A stretch of DNA of 64,000 bases from Cronobacter muytjensii ATCC 51329. GTDB taxonomy: Bacteria > Pseudomonadota > Gammaproteobacteria > Enterobacterales > Enterobacteriaceae. Under the pieces are notes generated by a model. That model was given only the letters and a program-made list of their open reading frames with translations, ran no database searches and had not been told where the DNA came from. The translations under genes and the position numbers were made by a program. Shown here one piece after another: positions 17,342-24,848 of the stretch. Location: the NCBI RefSeq assembly GCF_001277195.1, contig NZ_CP012268.1:2852001-2916000 (forward strand). The letters run 5' to 3'. How positions within the stretch are numbered: position 1 is the stretch's first letter; every line of letters starts with the position of its first letter.

Positions 17342-17485
17342 TGCGTAATTCTCCATACGTTTGCATTTTCACTACGTGATTGAAGCGAAAACCATACCAT
17401 TAAAGGCGCTATCCCGACAACAAACGCGGCGGATGGTGAATGGTTTCAACGGGGATTGAGGTGCAGAAAACCGGGGGCGGGGCAT

Positions 17486-17522
17486 AAAAAAGGCGGGCAC
17501 ATTTACGTGTGCCCGCCTTTTT
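17486..17522. terminator. Bidirectional terminator downstream of htpG
   Basis: Perfect 10-bp stem GGCGGGCACA (17492-17501), loop TTTACG, TGTGCCCGCC (17508-17517), flanked by a run of A on the left and T on the right. It can stop transcription from either side; htpG is the upstream minus-strand gene. Confidence 0.9.
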
Positions 17523-17606
17523 ATGGGTAACGGGAGGGGGCGCGTTTTTGCGATGACGGATGCGCTAACGCTTATCCGCCCTGCGCCAATACATGCCCCC
17601 GGTGGT

Positions 17607-17636
17607 AAGGTGGGTAAGCGAAGCGTCCCACCTTAA
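17607..17636. repeat. REP-like dispersed palindrome
   Basis: AAGGTGGGTAAGCG followed by AAGCGTCCCACCTTAA, one of the best conserved copies of the local palindrome family, 14 bp beyond the htpG stop. The rest of 17342-17649 holds the adk promoter region and the htpG terminator; no other gene is seen. Confidence 0.65.
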
Positions 17637-17649
17637 GCCCCCACGGCGA

Positions 17650-19524
17650 TCAGGAGACCAGCAGCTGGTTCATACGGCGGATAAACTGGTTCGGATCTTC
17701 CAGCGTACCGCGTTCGGCGAACAGCGCCTGGTCGAGCAGCAGTTCCACCCACTCTTTGAATTGTGTTTCGTCCTGAGTATCGGCGGTGCGTTTCACCAGC
17801 TGATGATCAGGGTTGAGTTCAAAGATGTATTTCACTTCCGGCACCGCCTGGCCCGCTGCGGCGAAGAGTTTCGCCATCTGGGTGCTCATTTCGTCGTTAT
17901 CGGTAGTGACAATCGCCGGGGTATCGGTGAGACGATGCGTCAGACGCACTTCCTTCACGCGCTCGCCCAGCAGGGTTTTCACGCGCTCCACGAATGGCTC
18001 CAGCGCTTTTTCCGCTTCTTTCGCGCTTTCGTCGACTTCATCCGCCAGTTTCTCCAGCGACTCGTCGGCTTTCGCCACCGACTGGAACGCTTTGCCGTCG
18101 AACTCGGTGAGATAGCTCATCATCCACTCATCGATGCGATCGGAAAGCAGCAGCACTTCGATGCCTTTCTTACGCAGCAGCTCCAGATGCGGGCTGCTCT
18201 TCGCGGCCGCGTAACTGTCGGCGGTGATGTAGTAAATTTTCTCCTGCCCTTCCTTCATGCGGGAGACATACTCTTCCAGCGACACAGTCTGGGCGGAGGA
18301 GTCGGTATGGGTCGAGGCGAAACGCAGCAGTTTCGCGATCGCTTCCTGGTTGGCGCTGTCTTCCGCCGGGCCCTCTTTCAGCACCAGGCCAAACTGTTTC
18401 CAGAAAGTCTGGTATTTTTCAGCATCGTCTTTGGCGAGTTTATCCAGCATCTGCAACACGCGTTTGGTCAGCGCGCTGCGCAGGTTACGGGTGATGGAGC
18501 TGTCCTGGAGGATCTCACGCGAGACGTTGAGCGGCAGATCGTTAGAGTCAATCAGGCCGCGCACAAAGCGCAGGAAGTTCGGCATGAACTGCTCGGCGTC
18601 ATCCATGATAAACACGCGCTGCACGTAGAGTTTCAGCCCATGCTTATGATCGCGGTTCCACATATCCCACGGTGCCTGGGAAGGAATGTACAGCAGGCTG
18701 GTGTACTCCTGCTTGCCTTCCACGCGGTTGTGGCTCCAGGTCAGCGGGTCGGTGAAATCATGGGCGATGTGCTTGTAGAACTCGTTGTACTCTTCGTCTT
18801 TGATTTCGCCTTTGCTGCGGGTCCACAGCGCCTGCGCCTTGTTGATTTTCTCCCAGGAGACAACGGTTTCGCCGTCTTTCTCTTCACGGGTTTCAATCTC
18901 GACCGGCAGCGCAATATGGTCAGAATATTTGCTGATAATCGAGCGCACGCGCCAGTCGTTTAAGAACTCATCTTCGCCTTCACGCAGATGCAGGGTGATT
19001 TCGGTGCCGCGATCCGCTTTGGAGATATCCGCAACGGTATATTCGCCTTCGCCTTCCGATTCCCAGAACACCGCTTCATCGGCGCTGGCGCCGGCCGCGC
19101 GGGTGCGAACGGTCACTTTATCCGCCACGATAAACGCGGAGTAGAAGCCCACGCCGAACTGACCGATAAGCTGGCTGTCTTTCGCCTGGTCAGAGCCCAT
19201 CGATTCAAGAAACGCTTTGGTGCCCGATTTCGCAATGGTGCCGAGATGGTCTATCACTTCATCGCGCGTCATGCCGATGCCGTTATCGGCGATGGTCAGG
19301 GTGCGGTTATCTTTATCAAACGAGACGCGTACGCGCAGGTCGCCGTCGCCCTCATAGAGATCGGGGCTGGAGAGTGCACGGAAGCGCAGTTTGTCCGCCG
19401 CATCCGAGGCGTTGGAGATAAGCTCACGCAGGAAAATCTCTTTATTTGAATAGAGAGAATGGATCATCAGGTGCAGAAGCTGTTTTACCTCTGACTGAAA
19501 ACCACGGGTCTCTTGTCCTTTCAT
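17650..19524 (-). CDS. htpG: Hsp90-family chaperone HtpG
   Basis: A 624-residue cytosolic Hsp90 homodimeric chaperone. The N-terminal ATPase domain (GHKL fold) shows LFLRELISNASDAADKLR, DNGIGMTRDE and GQFGVGFYSAF. The middle domain shows LPLNVSREILQ, and a C-terminal dimerisation domain follows. Length is identical to E. coli HtpG. A sigma-32 promoter lies about 55 bp upstream and a strong terminator follows, so it is a single-gene heat-shock unit. Confidence 0.98.
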   Translation of the reverse strand: MKGQETRGFQSEVKQLLHLMIHSLYSNKEIFLRELISNASDAADKLRFRALSSPDLYEGDGDLRVRVSFDKDNRTLTIADNGIGMTRDEVIDHLGTIAKSGTKAFLESMGSDQAKDSQLIGQFGVGFYSAFIVADKVTVRTRAAGASADEAVFWESEGEGEYTVADISKADRGTEITLHLREGEDEFLNDWRVRSIISKYSDHIALPVEIETREEKDGETVVSWEKINKAQALWTRSKGEIKDEEYNEFYKHIAHDFTDPLTWSHNRVEGKQEYTSLLYIPSQAPWDMWNRDHKHGLKLYVQRVFIMDDAEQFMPNFLRFVRGLIDSNDLPLNVSREILQDSSITRNLRSALTKRVLQMLDKLAKDDAEKYQTFWKQFGLVLKEGPAEDSANQEAIAKLLRFASTHTDSSAQTVSLEEYVSRMKEGQEKIYYITADSYAAAKSSPHLELLRKKGIEVLLLSDRIDEWMMSYLTEFDGKAFQSVAKADESLEKLADEVDESAKEAEKALEPFVERVKTLLGERVKEVRLTHRLTDTPAIVTTDNDEMSTQMAKLFAAAGQAVPEVKYIFELNPDHQLVKRTADTQDETQFKEWVELLLDQALFAERGTLEDPNQFIRRMNQLLVS

Positions 19525-19579
19525 AATGGTGATACCTCAACAAAACAGGCCACAGTGAACAAAAACGGTTGAGGCAGAG

Positions 19580-19606
19580 ATGGGGATAGCGCAAAGATTT
19601 TTCAAG
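19580..19606 (-). promoter_or_regulatory. Sigma-32 heat-shock promoter of htpG
   Basis: On the minus strand, -35 CTTGAAA (19606-19600), a 14-bp spacer and -10 CCCCATCT (beginning at 19585). Both elements match the heat-shock consensus CTTGAAA and CCCCATnT. Confidence 0.92.
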
Positions 19607-19634
19607 CGGCGGTCAACGCGGCGGGCGTTAACTG

Positions 19635-19659
19635 GTTAAAAGCCGCGCAACGCGGCTTT
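19635..19659 (-). terminator. Probable terminator of the dnaX-ybaB-recR operon
   Basis: On the minus strand, AAAGCCGCG-ttg-CGCGGCTTT (19659-19639) followed by a short T-rich TAACC. The stem is strong but the U tract is weak. It begins about 25 bp after the recR stop. Confidence 0.6.
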
Positions 19660-19682
19660 GGGCAAAAAGAGGACAGACAGGC

Positions 19683-20288
19683 TCAGAAGGTCATTTTGTG
19701 GCGGCCCGCCAGCGAGTGCGAGAGCGTGGTGCCGTCGACCATTTCCAGCTCGCCGCCCACGGGCACGCCATGCGCGATGCGGCTTGCGTCAACGCCATAC
19801 TGGGCGCAGAGCTCGGCGATGTAATTGGCGGTCGCCTCCCCTTCCACGGTCGGGTTAGTGGCAAGAATAATCTCTTTGAGCGGCTCCGCCTCCAGACGCT
19901 GCTCCAGACGGTCAAGCCCGATGTCGTCAGGGCCGATGCCGTCGAGCGGCGACAGATGCCCCATCAGCACGAAATAGCGGCCTGAGAACTGGCCGGTCTG
20001 CTCGATGGCGTGAATATCCGCCGGGCTTTCCACCACGCAAATTTGTCCATTTTCCTGACGGCGCGGGTTGGTGCAGATATTACATTTTTCCTGCTCGGTG
20101 AAAGTGCGGCAGTCGGCGCAGTGGCCAATTTCCGACATGGCGCGGGTCAGCGCCTGAGCAAGACGCATACCGCCGCTGCGATCGCGCTGCAGCAGCGTAA
20201 ACGCCATGCGCTGCGCCGATTTCGGGCCCACGCCCGGCAGGCAGCGCAGGGCTTCCATCAGTTGAGTCAGCAGAGGACTGGTCTGCAT
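19683..20288 (-). CDS. recR: Recombination mediator RecR
   Basis: A 201-residue DNA repair protein of the RecFOR pathway, helping load RecA on SSB-coated gaps. Order: helix-hairpin-helix (RCLPGVGPKSAQRMA), a four-Cys zinc finger (C-ADC and C-NIC), then a Toprim domain (ICVVESPADIHAIE) and the C-terminal Walker-B-like segment. The start MQTSPLL at 20288 has AAGGA upstream; longer in-frame extensions are rejected. It is last in the dnaX-ybaB-recR operon. Confidence 0.97.
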   Translation of the reverse strand: MQTSPLLTQLMEALRCLPGVGPKSAQRMAFTLLQRDRSGGMRLAQALTRAMSEIGHCADCRTFTEQEKCNICTNPRRQENGQICVVESPADIHAIEQTGQFSGRYFVLMGHLSPLDGIGPDDIGLDRLEQRLEAEPLKEIILATNPTVEGEATANYIAELCAQYGVDASRIAHGVPVGGELEMVDGTTLSHSLAGRHKMTF

Positions 20289-20462
20289 GAAGAATTCCTT
20301 AACGACGAACAAAGCGTGTAGATTACCACCTGCGCCTTCACGCACGCACGGCAAACCTCTTGTAAGAGCATAGTCCAGAGGTGACGGGCAGCGGGAAAAC
20401 GAGAGCAACGAGGAAAAACGCGGGAAGCAGGACGACAGGCGAGCCCTGTCGTCCCGAAGGCA

Positions 20463-20795
20463 TCAGAACGGCATCTTAAAGCCCGGCGGCAACTGCATAC
20501 CGGAGGAAACGGAAGCCATTTTTTCTTTCTGCGTCTCTTCGATGCGGCGAGCGGCGTCGTTAAACGCAGCAGCGACCAGATCTTCCAGCATCTCTTTGTC
20601 GTCTTCGAGCAGGCTCGGATCGATCTCCACGCGACGGCAGTTGTGCGCGCCGTTGATGGTCACTTTTACGAGACCCGCGCCAGATTCGCCCGTCACTTCC
20701 AGCTGGGCGATTTCTTCCTGCATCTTCTGCATTTTTTCCTGCATCTGTTGGGCCTGTTTCATCAGGTTGCCCAGACCGCCTTTACCACCAAACAT
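20463..20795 (-). CDS. ybaB: Nucleoid-associated protein YbaB/EbfC
   Basis: A 110-residue DNA-binding protein of the YbaB/EbfC family, forming tweezer-like dimers. The start MFGGKGGLGNLMKQAQQMQ is diagnostic, and the C-terminus ends GMQLPPGFKMPF. It sits between dnaX and recR in the conserved operon, 81 bp after dnaX. The ybaB-recR gap contains a 10-bp hairpin (GGACGACAGG, 20430-20439, with 20445-20454) without a T run; it could tune recR expression. Confidence 0.96.
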   Translation of the reverse strand: MFGGKGGLGNLMKQAQQMQEKMQKMQEEIAQLEVTGESGAGLVKVTINGAHNCRRVEIDPSLLEDDKEMLEDLVAAAFNDAARRIEETQKEKMASVSSGMQLPPGFKMPF

Positions 20796-20876
20796 AAGCT
20801 TCTCTCTTTGCTTCAGGTCGCTGACGGCAGAGCCGACAGCGAGGCCAGGGGTTACAACAGGCAGCGACACTGCCTG

Positions 20877-22877
20877 TCAAAGGGGGCGAATACTCTCCTC
20901 ATCCAGATCCGCGTCGAAGAAACGACGCAGCGTCTGGATATTGGCATCCGCGATAATCGATTCTCTCGCCTTTGCGAGTTTCTCTTCGTAGATAGCCTGC
21001 CGCCATTCCAGCGGCGTCCGGTGCGCCAGATTATTATCTTCAATGATAGTCAGTTCAACCGGCGCGCCGTACAAAACGCCCAGCGCGTCGGCGAGGGTTT
21101 TCTGCGCCGATGCGGAGTTCAGGTGGCGCTGAGACGGGCGCAGGTGCAGACAAATTTTCTGTCCGTCCTGCTCTTTCCATGCGTTCAGCGCGACCTGTTC
21201 CACCAGCTTCGGCACCTGCAGACGGCTGACTTCGGCAGCCCATTCGTCACGCGTAAGCGCCTCTTCCGCAAGCTTCGCGGCAAGTTCCGGCGTTTTCTCG
21301 TGCTCCAGCGCTTTTTTCAGCGCGCGCGGCGTGGCGACGGGGGCCTGCTGCGCCTGCGGCACGATGTTTTTCGCTTTCCAGCGATACGCCTCTTTTTGGG
21401 CCGGGGCGTCGTCTTTCACCACCGCAGGCCGGGACTGCACGCGCTCAGTGACGGACGCCAGCCGCTCCAGCGCGCTGTTATTCACCGGCCGCGCTGTGGC
21501 TGGCGCTGCCGGTTCATTCTTTTTTGTTTTGGCCGCTCCCTGAGCGCGCTGTAACTGGCTGCGCGCCTGTAGAAGCTGGCTAGTGGTGTCGGGAATCGTC
21601 TGCGCGGTCGGCTGAGACGGCGAAACCGGCTGAGACGGCGAAACCGGCTGAGACGACGTCTGATACTGCGGCGCGGCCTCTGTCTGCACGGGCTGCGGCG
21701 GCTGAGCCTGCGGTTGCGGGGCAGGCGTCGCGTTCACGACCGGCAGCACGGCGGCGGGCTGAACCTCACGCTCCGGCTCCGGCAGCGGCGCGCGCGGATG
21801 GAACGCCAGCGCACGCAGCATCGTCATTTCAATGCCCATCCGGCGCTCCGGCGCCCAGGGCAGCTCTTTGCGCCCGATAAGCAGCGTCTGGTAATAGAGC
21901 TGAATATCGCCCGGCGGCACTACGCGCGCGAGCTCACGCAGGCGCTGCTCCAGCGGAGCCATATCCGCGCCAAGCGCTGACGGCGACAGTTGCACCATCG
22001 CCACGCGGTGCAGCAGGCCAAGCATTTCGACCAGCAGCGCCTCCCACTCAACGCCGCGCGCCGCGGCGTCGTTAATCTGCTGCATCACGCGCTCGCCGTC
22101 GGCGGCGACCAGCGCTTCAATCAGGCTCAGCGCCTGATCGTCATCAAGCGTGCCGAGCATCGCGCCCACCGCCTGGGTGGTCACCTGTCCGTCGCCGCTG
22201 GCGATCGCCTGATCGGTCAGGCTCAGCGCGTCGCGCAGGCTGCCGTCGGCGGCGCGGGCCAGCAGTTGCAGCGCGCGCGGCTCGTGGCTGATGCCTTCCT
22301 GCGTCAGGATATGTTCAAGCTGCTGGCGGATTTGATCAAGATCCAGCGCCCGCAGATGGAATTGCAGGCAGCGGGAAAGGATAGTCACCGGCAGCTTTTG
22401 CGGATCGGTCGTCGCGAGCAGAAATTTCACATGCGCCGGCGGCTCTTCCAGCGTTTTCAGCAGCGCATTGAAGCTGTGCCGCGAAAGCATGTGCACTTCG
22501 TCAATAAGGTAAACTTTAAAGCGGCCGCGGGCTGGCGCGTACTGGACGTTGTCCAGCAGATCGCGGGTATCTTCCACTTTGGTGCGCGAGGCGGCGTCGA
22601 TTTCAATAAGATCGACGAAACGCCCCTGCTCGATTTCACGGCAGTTGTCGCACACGCCACACGGAGTGGCGGTGATGCCGGTTTCACAGTTCAGCCCCTT
22701 CGCCAGAAGACGGGCGATAGAAGTCTTGCCGACGCCGCGCGTACCGGAAAACAGGTAGGCGTGGTGAATTCGGCCCAGCGATAAACCGTTCGCCAGGGCG
22801 GTGAGCACATGCTCCTGGCCGACGACGTCAGCAAAGGTTTGTGGGCGCCATTTTCGGGCTAAGACCTGATAACTCAT
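20877..22877 (-). CDS. dnaX: DNA polymerase III tau/gamma subunit
   Basis: The full frame gives tau, 666 residues: clamp-loader ATPase and replisome organiser. The N-terminal AAA+ module has the P-loop GTRGVGKTS, a zinc module with Cys at CETGI...CGVCDNC, and the SRC-type sensor. A proline/glutamine-rich linker (with a repeated QPVSPS unit, about 21610-21650) joins tau-specific domains that bind DnaB and the polymerase alpha subunit. A conserved frameshift signal yields a shorter gamma form of 454 residues. E. coli tau is 643 residues; the extra length lies in the linker. Confidence 0.98.
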   Translation of the reverse strand: MSYQVLARKWRPQTFADVVGQEHVLTALANGLSLGRIHHAYLFSGTRGVGKTSIARLLAKGLNCETGITATPCGVCDNCREIEQGRFVDLIEIDAASRTKVEDTRDLLDNVQYAPARGRFKVYLIDEVHMLSRHSFNALLKTLEEPPAHVKFLLATTDPQKLPVTILSRCLQFHLRALDLDQIRQQLEHILTQEGISHEPRALQLLARAADGSLRDALSLTDQAIASGDGQVTTQAVGAMLGTLDDDQALSLIEALVAADGERVMQQINDAAARGVEWEALLVEMLGLLHRVAMVQLSPSALGADMAPLEQRLRELARVVPPGDIQLYYQTLLIGRKELPWAPERRMGIEMTMLRALAFHPRAPLPEPEREVQPAAVLPVVNATPAPQPQAQPPQPVQTEAAPQYQTSSQPVSPSQPVSPSQPTAQTIPDTTSQLLQARSQLQRAQGAAKTKKNEPAAPATARPVNNSALERLASVTERVQSRPAVVKDDAPAQKEAYRWKAKNIVPQAQQAPVATPRALKKALEHEKTPELAAKLAEEALTRDEWAAEVSRLQVPKLVEQVALNAWKEQDGQKICLHLRPSQRHLNSASAQKTLADALGVLYGAPVELTIIEDNNLAHRTPLEWRQAIYEEKLAKARESIIADANIQTLRRFFDADLDEESIRPL
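21484..21541 (-). promoter_or_regulatory. dnaX programmed -1 frameshift signal
   Basis: Read on the minus strand: an internal Shine-Dalgarno AGGGAG (21541-21536), 10 nt, the slippery heptamer A AAA AAG (21525-21519, codons 451-453), then a stem from ACCGGC with GCCGGT (21513-21484). The -1 frame reads GAA then TGA (21516-21514), adding one Glu before stopping and giving gamma. All three elements and the Glu-stop ending match the established E. coli signal. Confidence 0.95.
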
Positions 22878-22966
22878 GGGCAGGCTCTGAAACGCTTGAG
22901 TGGTGGATTCTGAAGGGGTAATGCTAACACAGCCCCACCCGATGGGCGAGGCTGCCGGGAAGAAGA

Positions 22967-23518
22967 TCAGTGGCCCGGGAACGGCACGAGGCTGTAGCAG
23001 GTGATGCCCTGCTTGTTGAGGCGCGCTTCGCCGCCGATGTCGAACAGATTAATGATGAACGCCGCGTCGGTAACCTCGCCGCCGAGACGACGGATAAGCT
23101 TCACGGTGGCTTCAATGGTGCCGCCGGTCGCCAGCAGATCGTCGACCACCAGCACTTTATCGCCAGGCTTAATCGCGTCGACATGGATCTCCAGCTGATC
23201 GGTGCCGTACTCCAGCTCGTAGCTTTCCGCGATGGTTTCGCGCGGCAGTTTACGCGGTTTGCGCACCGGGACAAAACCCACGCCCAGCGCCAGCGCGACC
23301 GGCGCGCCGAACAGGAAACCGCGTGCTTCGGTACCGACGACTTTCGTGATACCCGCGTTTTTGTAGCGCTCCACTAACAGTTCGATGCTCAGGGCATAGG
23401 CTTTAGGGTCTTCCAGCAGGCTGGTCACGTCACGAAAGAGAATGCCCGGCTTCGGGTAATCCTGAATGCTTTTAATGCTGTTTTTAAGAAATTCAAGCTG
23501 CTGCGCAGTTGCGGTCAT
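22967..23518 (-). CDS. apt: Adenine phosphoribosyltransferase
   Basis: A 183-residue cytoplasmic purine-salvage enzyme making AMP from adenine and PRPP. The PRPP-binding motif VLVVDDLLATGGT is present, as are the N-terminal DYPKPGILFRDVT and the GTEARGFLFG segment. The start at 23518 (MTATAQQ) matches E. coli; a longer open frame is rejected. It lies upstream of dnaX on the same strand with an 89-bp gap. Confidence 0.97.
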   Translation of the reverse strand: MTATAQQLEFLKNSIKSIQDYPKPGILFRDVTSLLEDPKAYALSIELLVERYKNAGITKVVGTEARGFLFGAPVALALGVGFVPVRKPRKLPRETIAESYELEYGTDQLEIHVDAIKPGDKVLVVDDLLATGGTIEATVKLIRRLGGEVTDAAFIINLFDIGGEARLNKQGITCYSLVPFPGH

Positions 23519-23669
23519 GGATGTATGCCTGATAAAAACGGTATTACTCACAGGGCGCCGGAGAGGATTGAAGGGAGAAGTTGTTTACCCTTTAACCAAC
23601 GGCGCCTGTACTCGAAAACGCTCGAATTTACTGGCTGCGCGCGGCAATTGCAACCACCGCGGGTGCGCT

Positions 23670-24047
23670 TTACGGGTTTTGTTGTTTTTCATCAACGACC
23701 GGGATGCGCCACATAAACATCAACAGGCCGCCTAAGATGATGAGCAGTACGATCCGCACCCAGAAAATCTTCACCATCCACAGTGAGATAGCAAAGGTAG
23801 CGAGGATAACGAGTATCGCTCGCGGCTTCGCGCCCGGCGGCATCGCCCGGTATTGCTGCCAGTGGCGAAGATAGCCGCCAAACCAGGAGCGGTAGAGCAG
23901 CCAGTGGTGAAAACGCGGCGACGAGCGCGCGAAACACCAGGCGGCCAGCAGCAGAAACGGCGTCGTCGGCAGAAGCGGCAGCACCACGCCCAGCGTCGCC
24001 AGCACTACCGCCAGCCACCCCAGGATGAGTAAAATAGTCCTTTGCAT
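23670..24047 (-). CDS. ybaN: YbaN, DUF454 inner-membrane protein
   Basis: A 125-residue membrane protein of the DUF454 family, function unknown. It has an N-terminal hydrophobic hairpin with the signature LGVVLPLLPTTPFLLLAAWCFARSS, a cytosolic basic segment, and a C-terminal hydrophobic pair. The start MQRTILLILGW at 24047 corresponds to the E. coli protein. It is divergent from priC, 66 bp apart. Confidence 0.93.
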   Translation of the reverse strand: MQRTILLILGWLAVVLATLGVVLPLLPTTPFLLLAAWCFARSSPRFHHWLLYRSWFGGYLRHWQQYRAMPPGAKPRAILVILATFAISLWMVKIFWVRIVLLIILGGLLMFMWRIPVVDEKQQNP

Positions 24048-24113
24048 AATCGTACTCGCGAAACCAAGTGAGTTACTGTAGCACAGCGCGCATGGCGTAA
24101 CGCCCGGAGTCAC

Positions 24114-24629
24114 ATGAGAACCCCCCTATTATTGCAATCGCTTAAGGCCCGCCTCGCGGGGCTTCACGACCTGATCGGCCCGCTGGCGTCGCAGCGCCAT
24201 TTCTCGCCGCGTTTTGACCGCCAGCTTTTTCCTTCTAAAAGCGAGCGGTTGGGCGATTATCTGACGCAGGCTGAAGGAACGCTGTCGCGGCTTGAGGCGG
24301 CGGTCGCGCAGAATGACGCCGCGCGCGTGGCCTGGCTTGCCGAACGGCTCGCGCTTCAAACTGAGGCGTTACGGCGCGAGGCGGCGACCGCCGCGCTGCG
24401 CCGTCACGAGAACGCGCATCTGCCCGGCGGGCGTCTGCACACAAGGCTTGCGCAATATCAGGAGTATGAACGCCGCCTGCTGGCGATGAAAGCCGGGCGC
24501 GAACGGCAGCTCGCCGCGGGCGACGACCCGCAACTGCAACGCGAAATCCAGGCGCTGGACGAACGTCTGGCGCGCTGCCGGGCCGCAGTGGCCCGCACAG
24601 AGCGTGCGCTGGAGCGCATTACGCGCTAA
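24114..24629 (+). CDS. priC: Primosomal replication protein N'' (PriC)
   Basis: A 171-residue, highly basic and helical protein that restarts stalled forks by loading DnaB onto SSB-coated lagging-strand gaps. Recognised by length, by its position between ybaN and ybaM, and by the helical pattern (FSPRFDRQLF, CRAAVARTERALERITR). It lacks the priA pathway motifs. The downstream rsmS gene starts 28 bp later, so they form an operon. Confidence 0.92.
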   Translation: MRTPLLLQSLKARLAGLHDLIGPLASQRHFSPRFDRQLFPSKSERLGDYLTQAEGTLSRLEAAVAQNDAARVAWLAERLALQTEALRREAATAALRRHENAHLPGGRLHTRLAQYQEYERRLLAMKAGRERQLAAGDDPQLQREIQALDERLARCRAAVARTERALERITR

Positions 24630-24657
24630 AACTGAATGAGGTTGAAGGAGAGAAACG

Positions 24658-24810
24658 ATGTCGCTGGAACAAGCCCCTGATGAGGTCAAGCTCGCGGTCG
24701 ATTTAATTATGCTCTTGGAAAATCATGAAATCCCGCCGCAAACGGTGCTGGCGGCGCTGGAGATCGTGCGTGATGACTATCTGCGTAAGCTGCGCGACGC
24801 CGACAGCTAA
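24658..24810 (+). CDS. rsmS: RsmS (YbaM), small replisome-associated protein
   Basis: A 50-residue protein starting MSLEQAPDEVKLAVDLIMLL, preceded by AAGGAGAG. It is homologous to E. coli YbaM/RsmS (53 residues), which was tied genetically to the PriC-dependent replication-restart pathway. Position immediately after priC is conserved. A hairpin AGCCCTTCT...AGAAGGGCT (24812-24842) follows, without a clear U tract, between this gene and the convergent mscK. Confidence 0.92.
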   Translation: MSLEQAPDEVKLAVDLIMLLENHEIPPQTVLAALEIVRDDYLRKLRDADS

Positions 24811-24848
24811 CAGCCCTTCTCCCCGATACGCGAAGAAGGGCTGACGCA

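Noticed and set aside
17593..18963. 456-codon plus-strand ORF opposite htpG
   Set aside because: Shadow of htpG; overlaps a conserved gene entirely.
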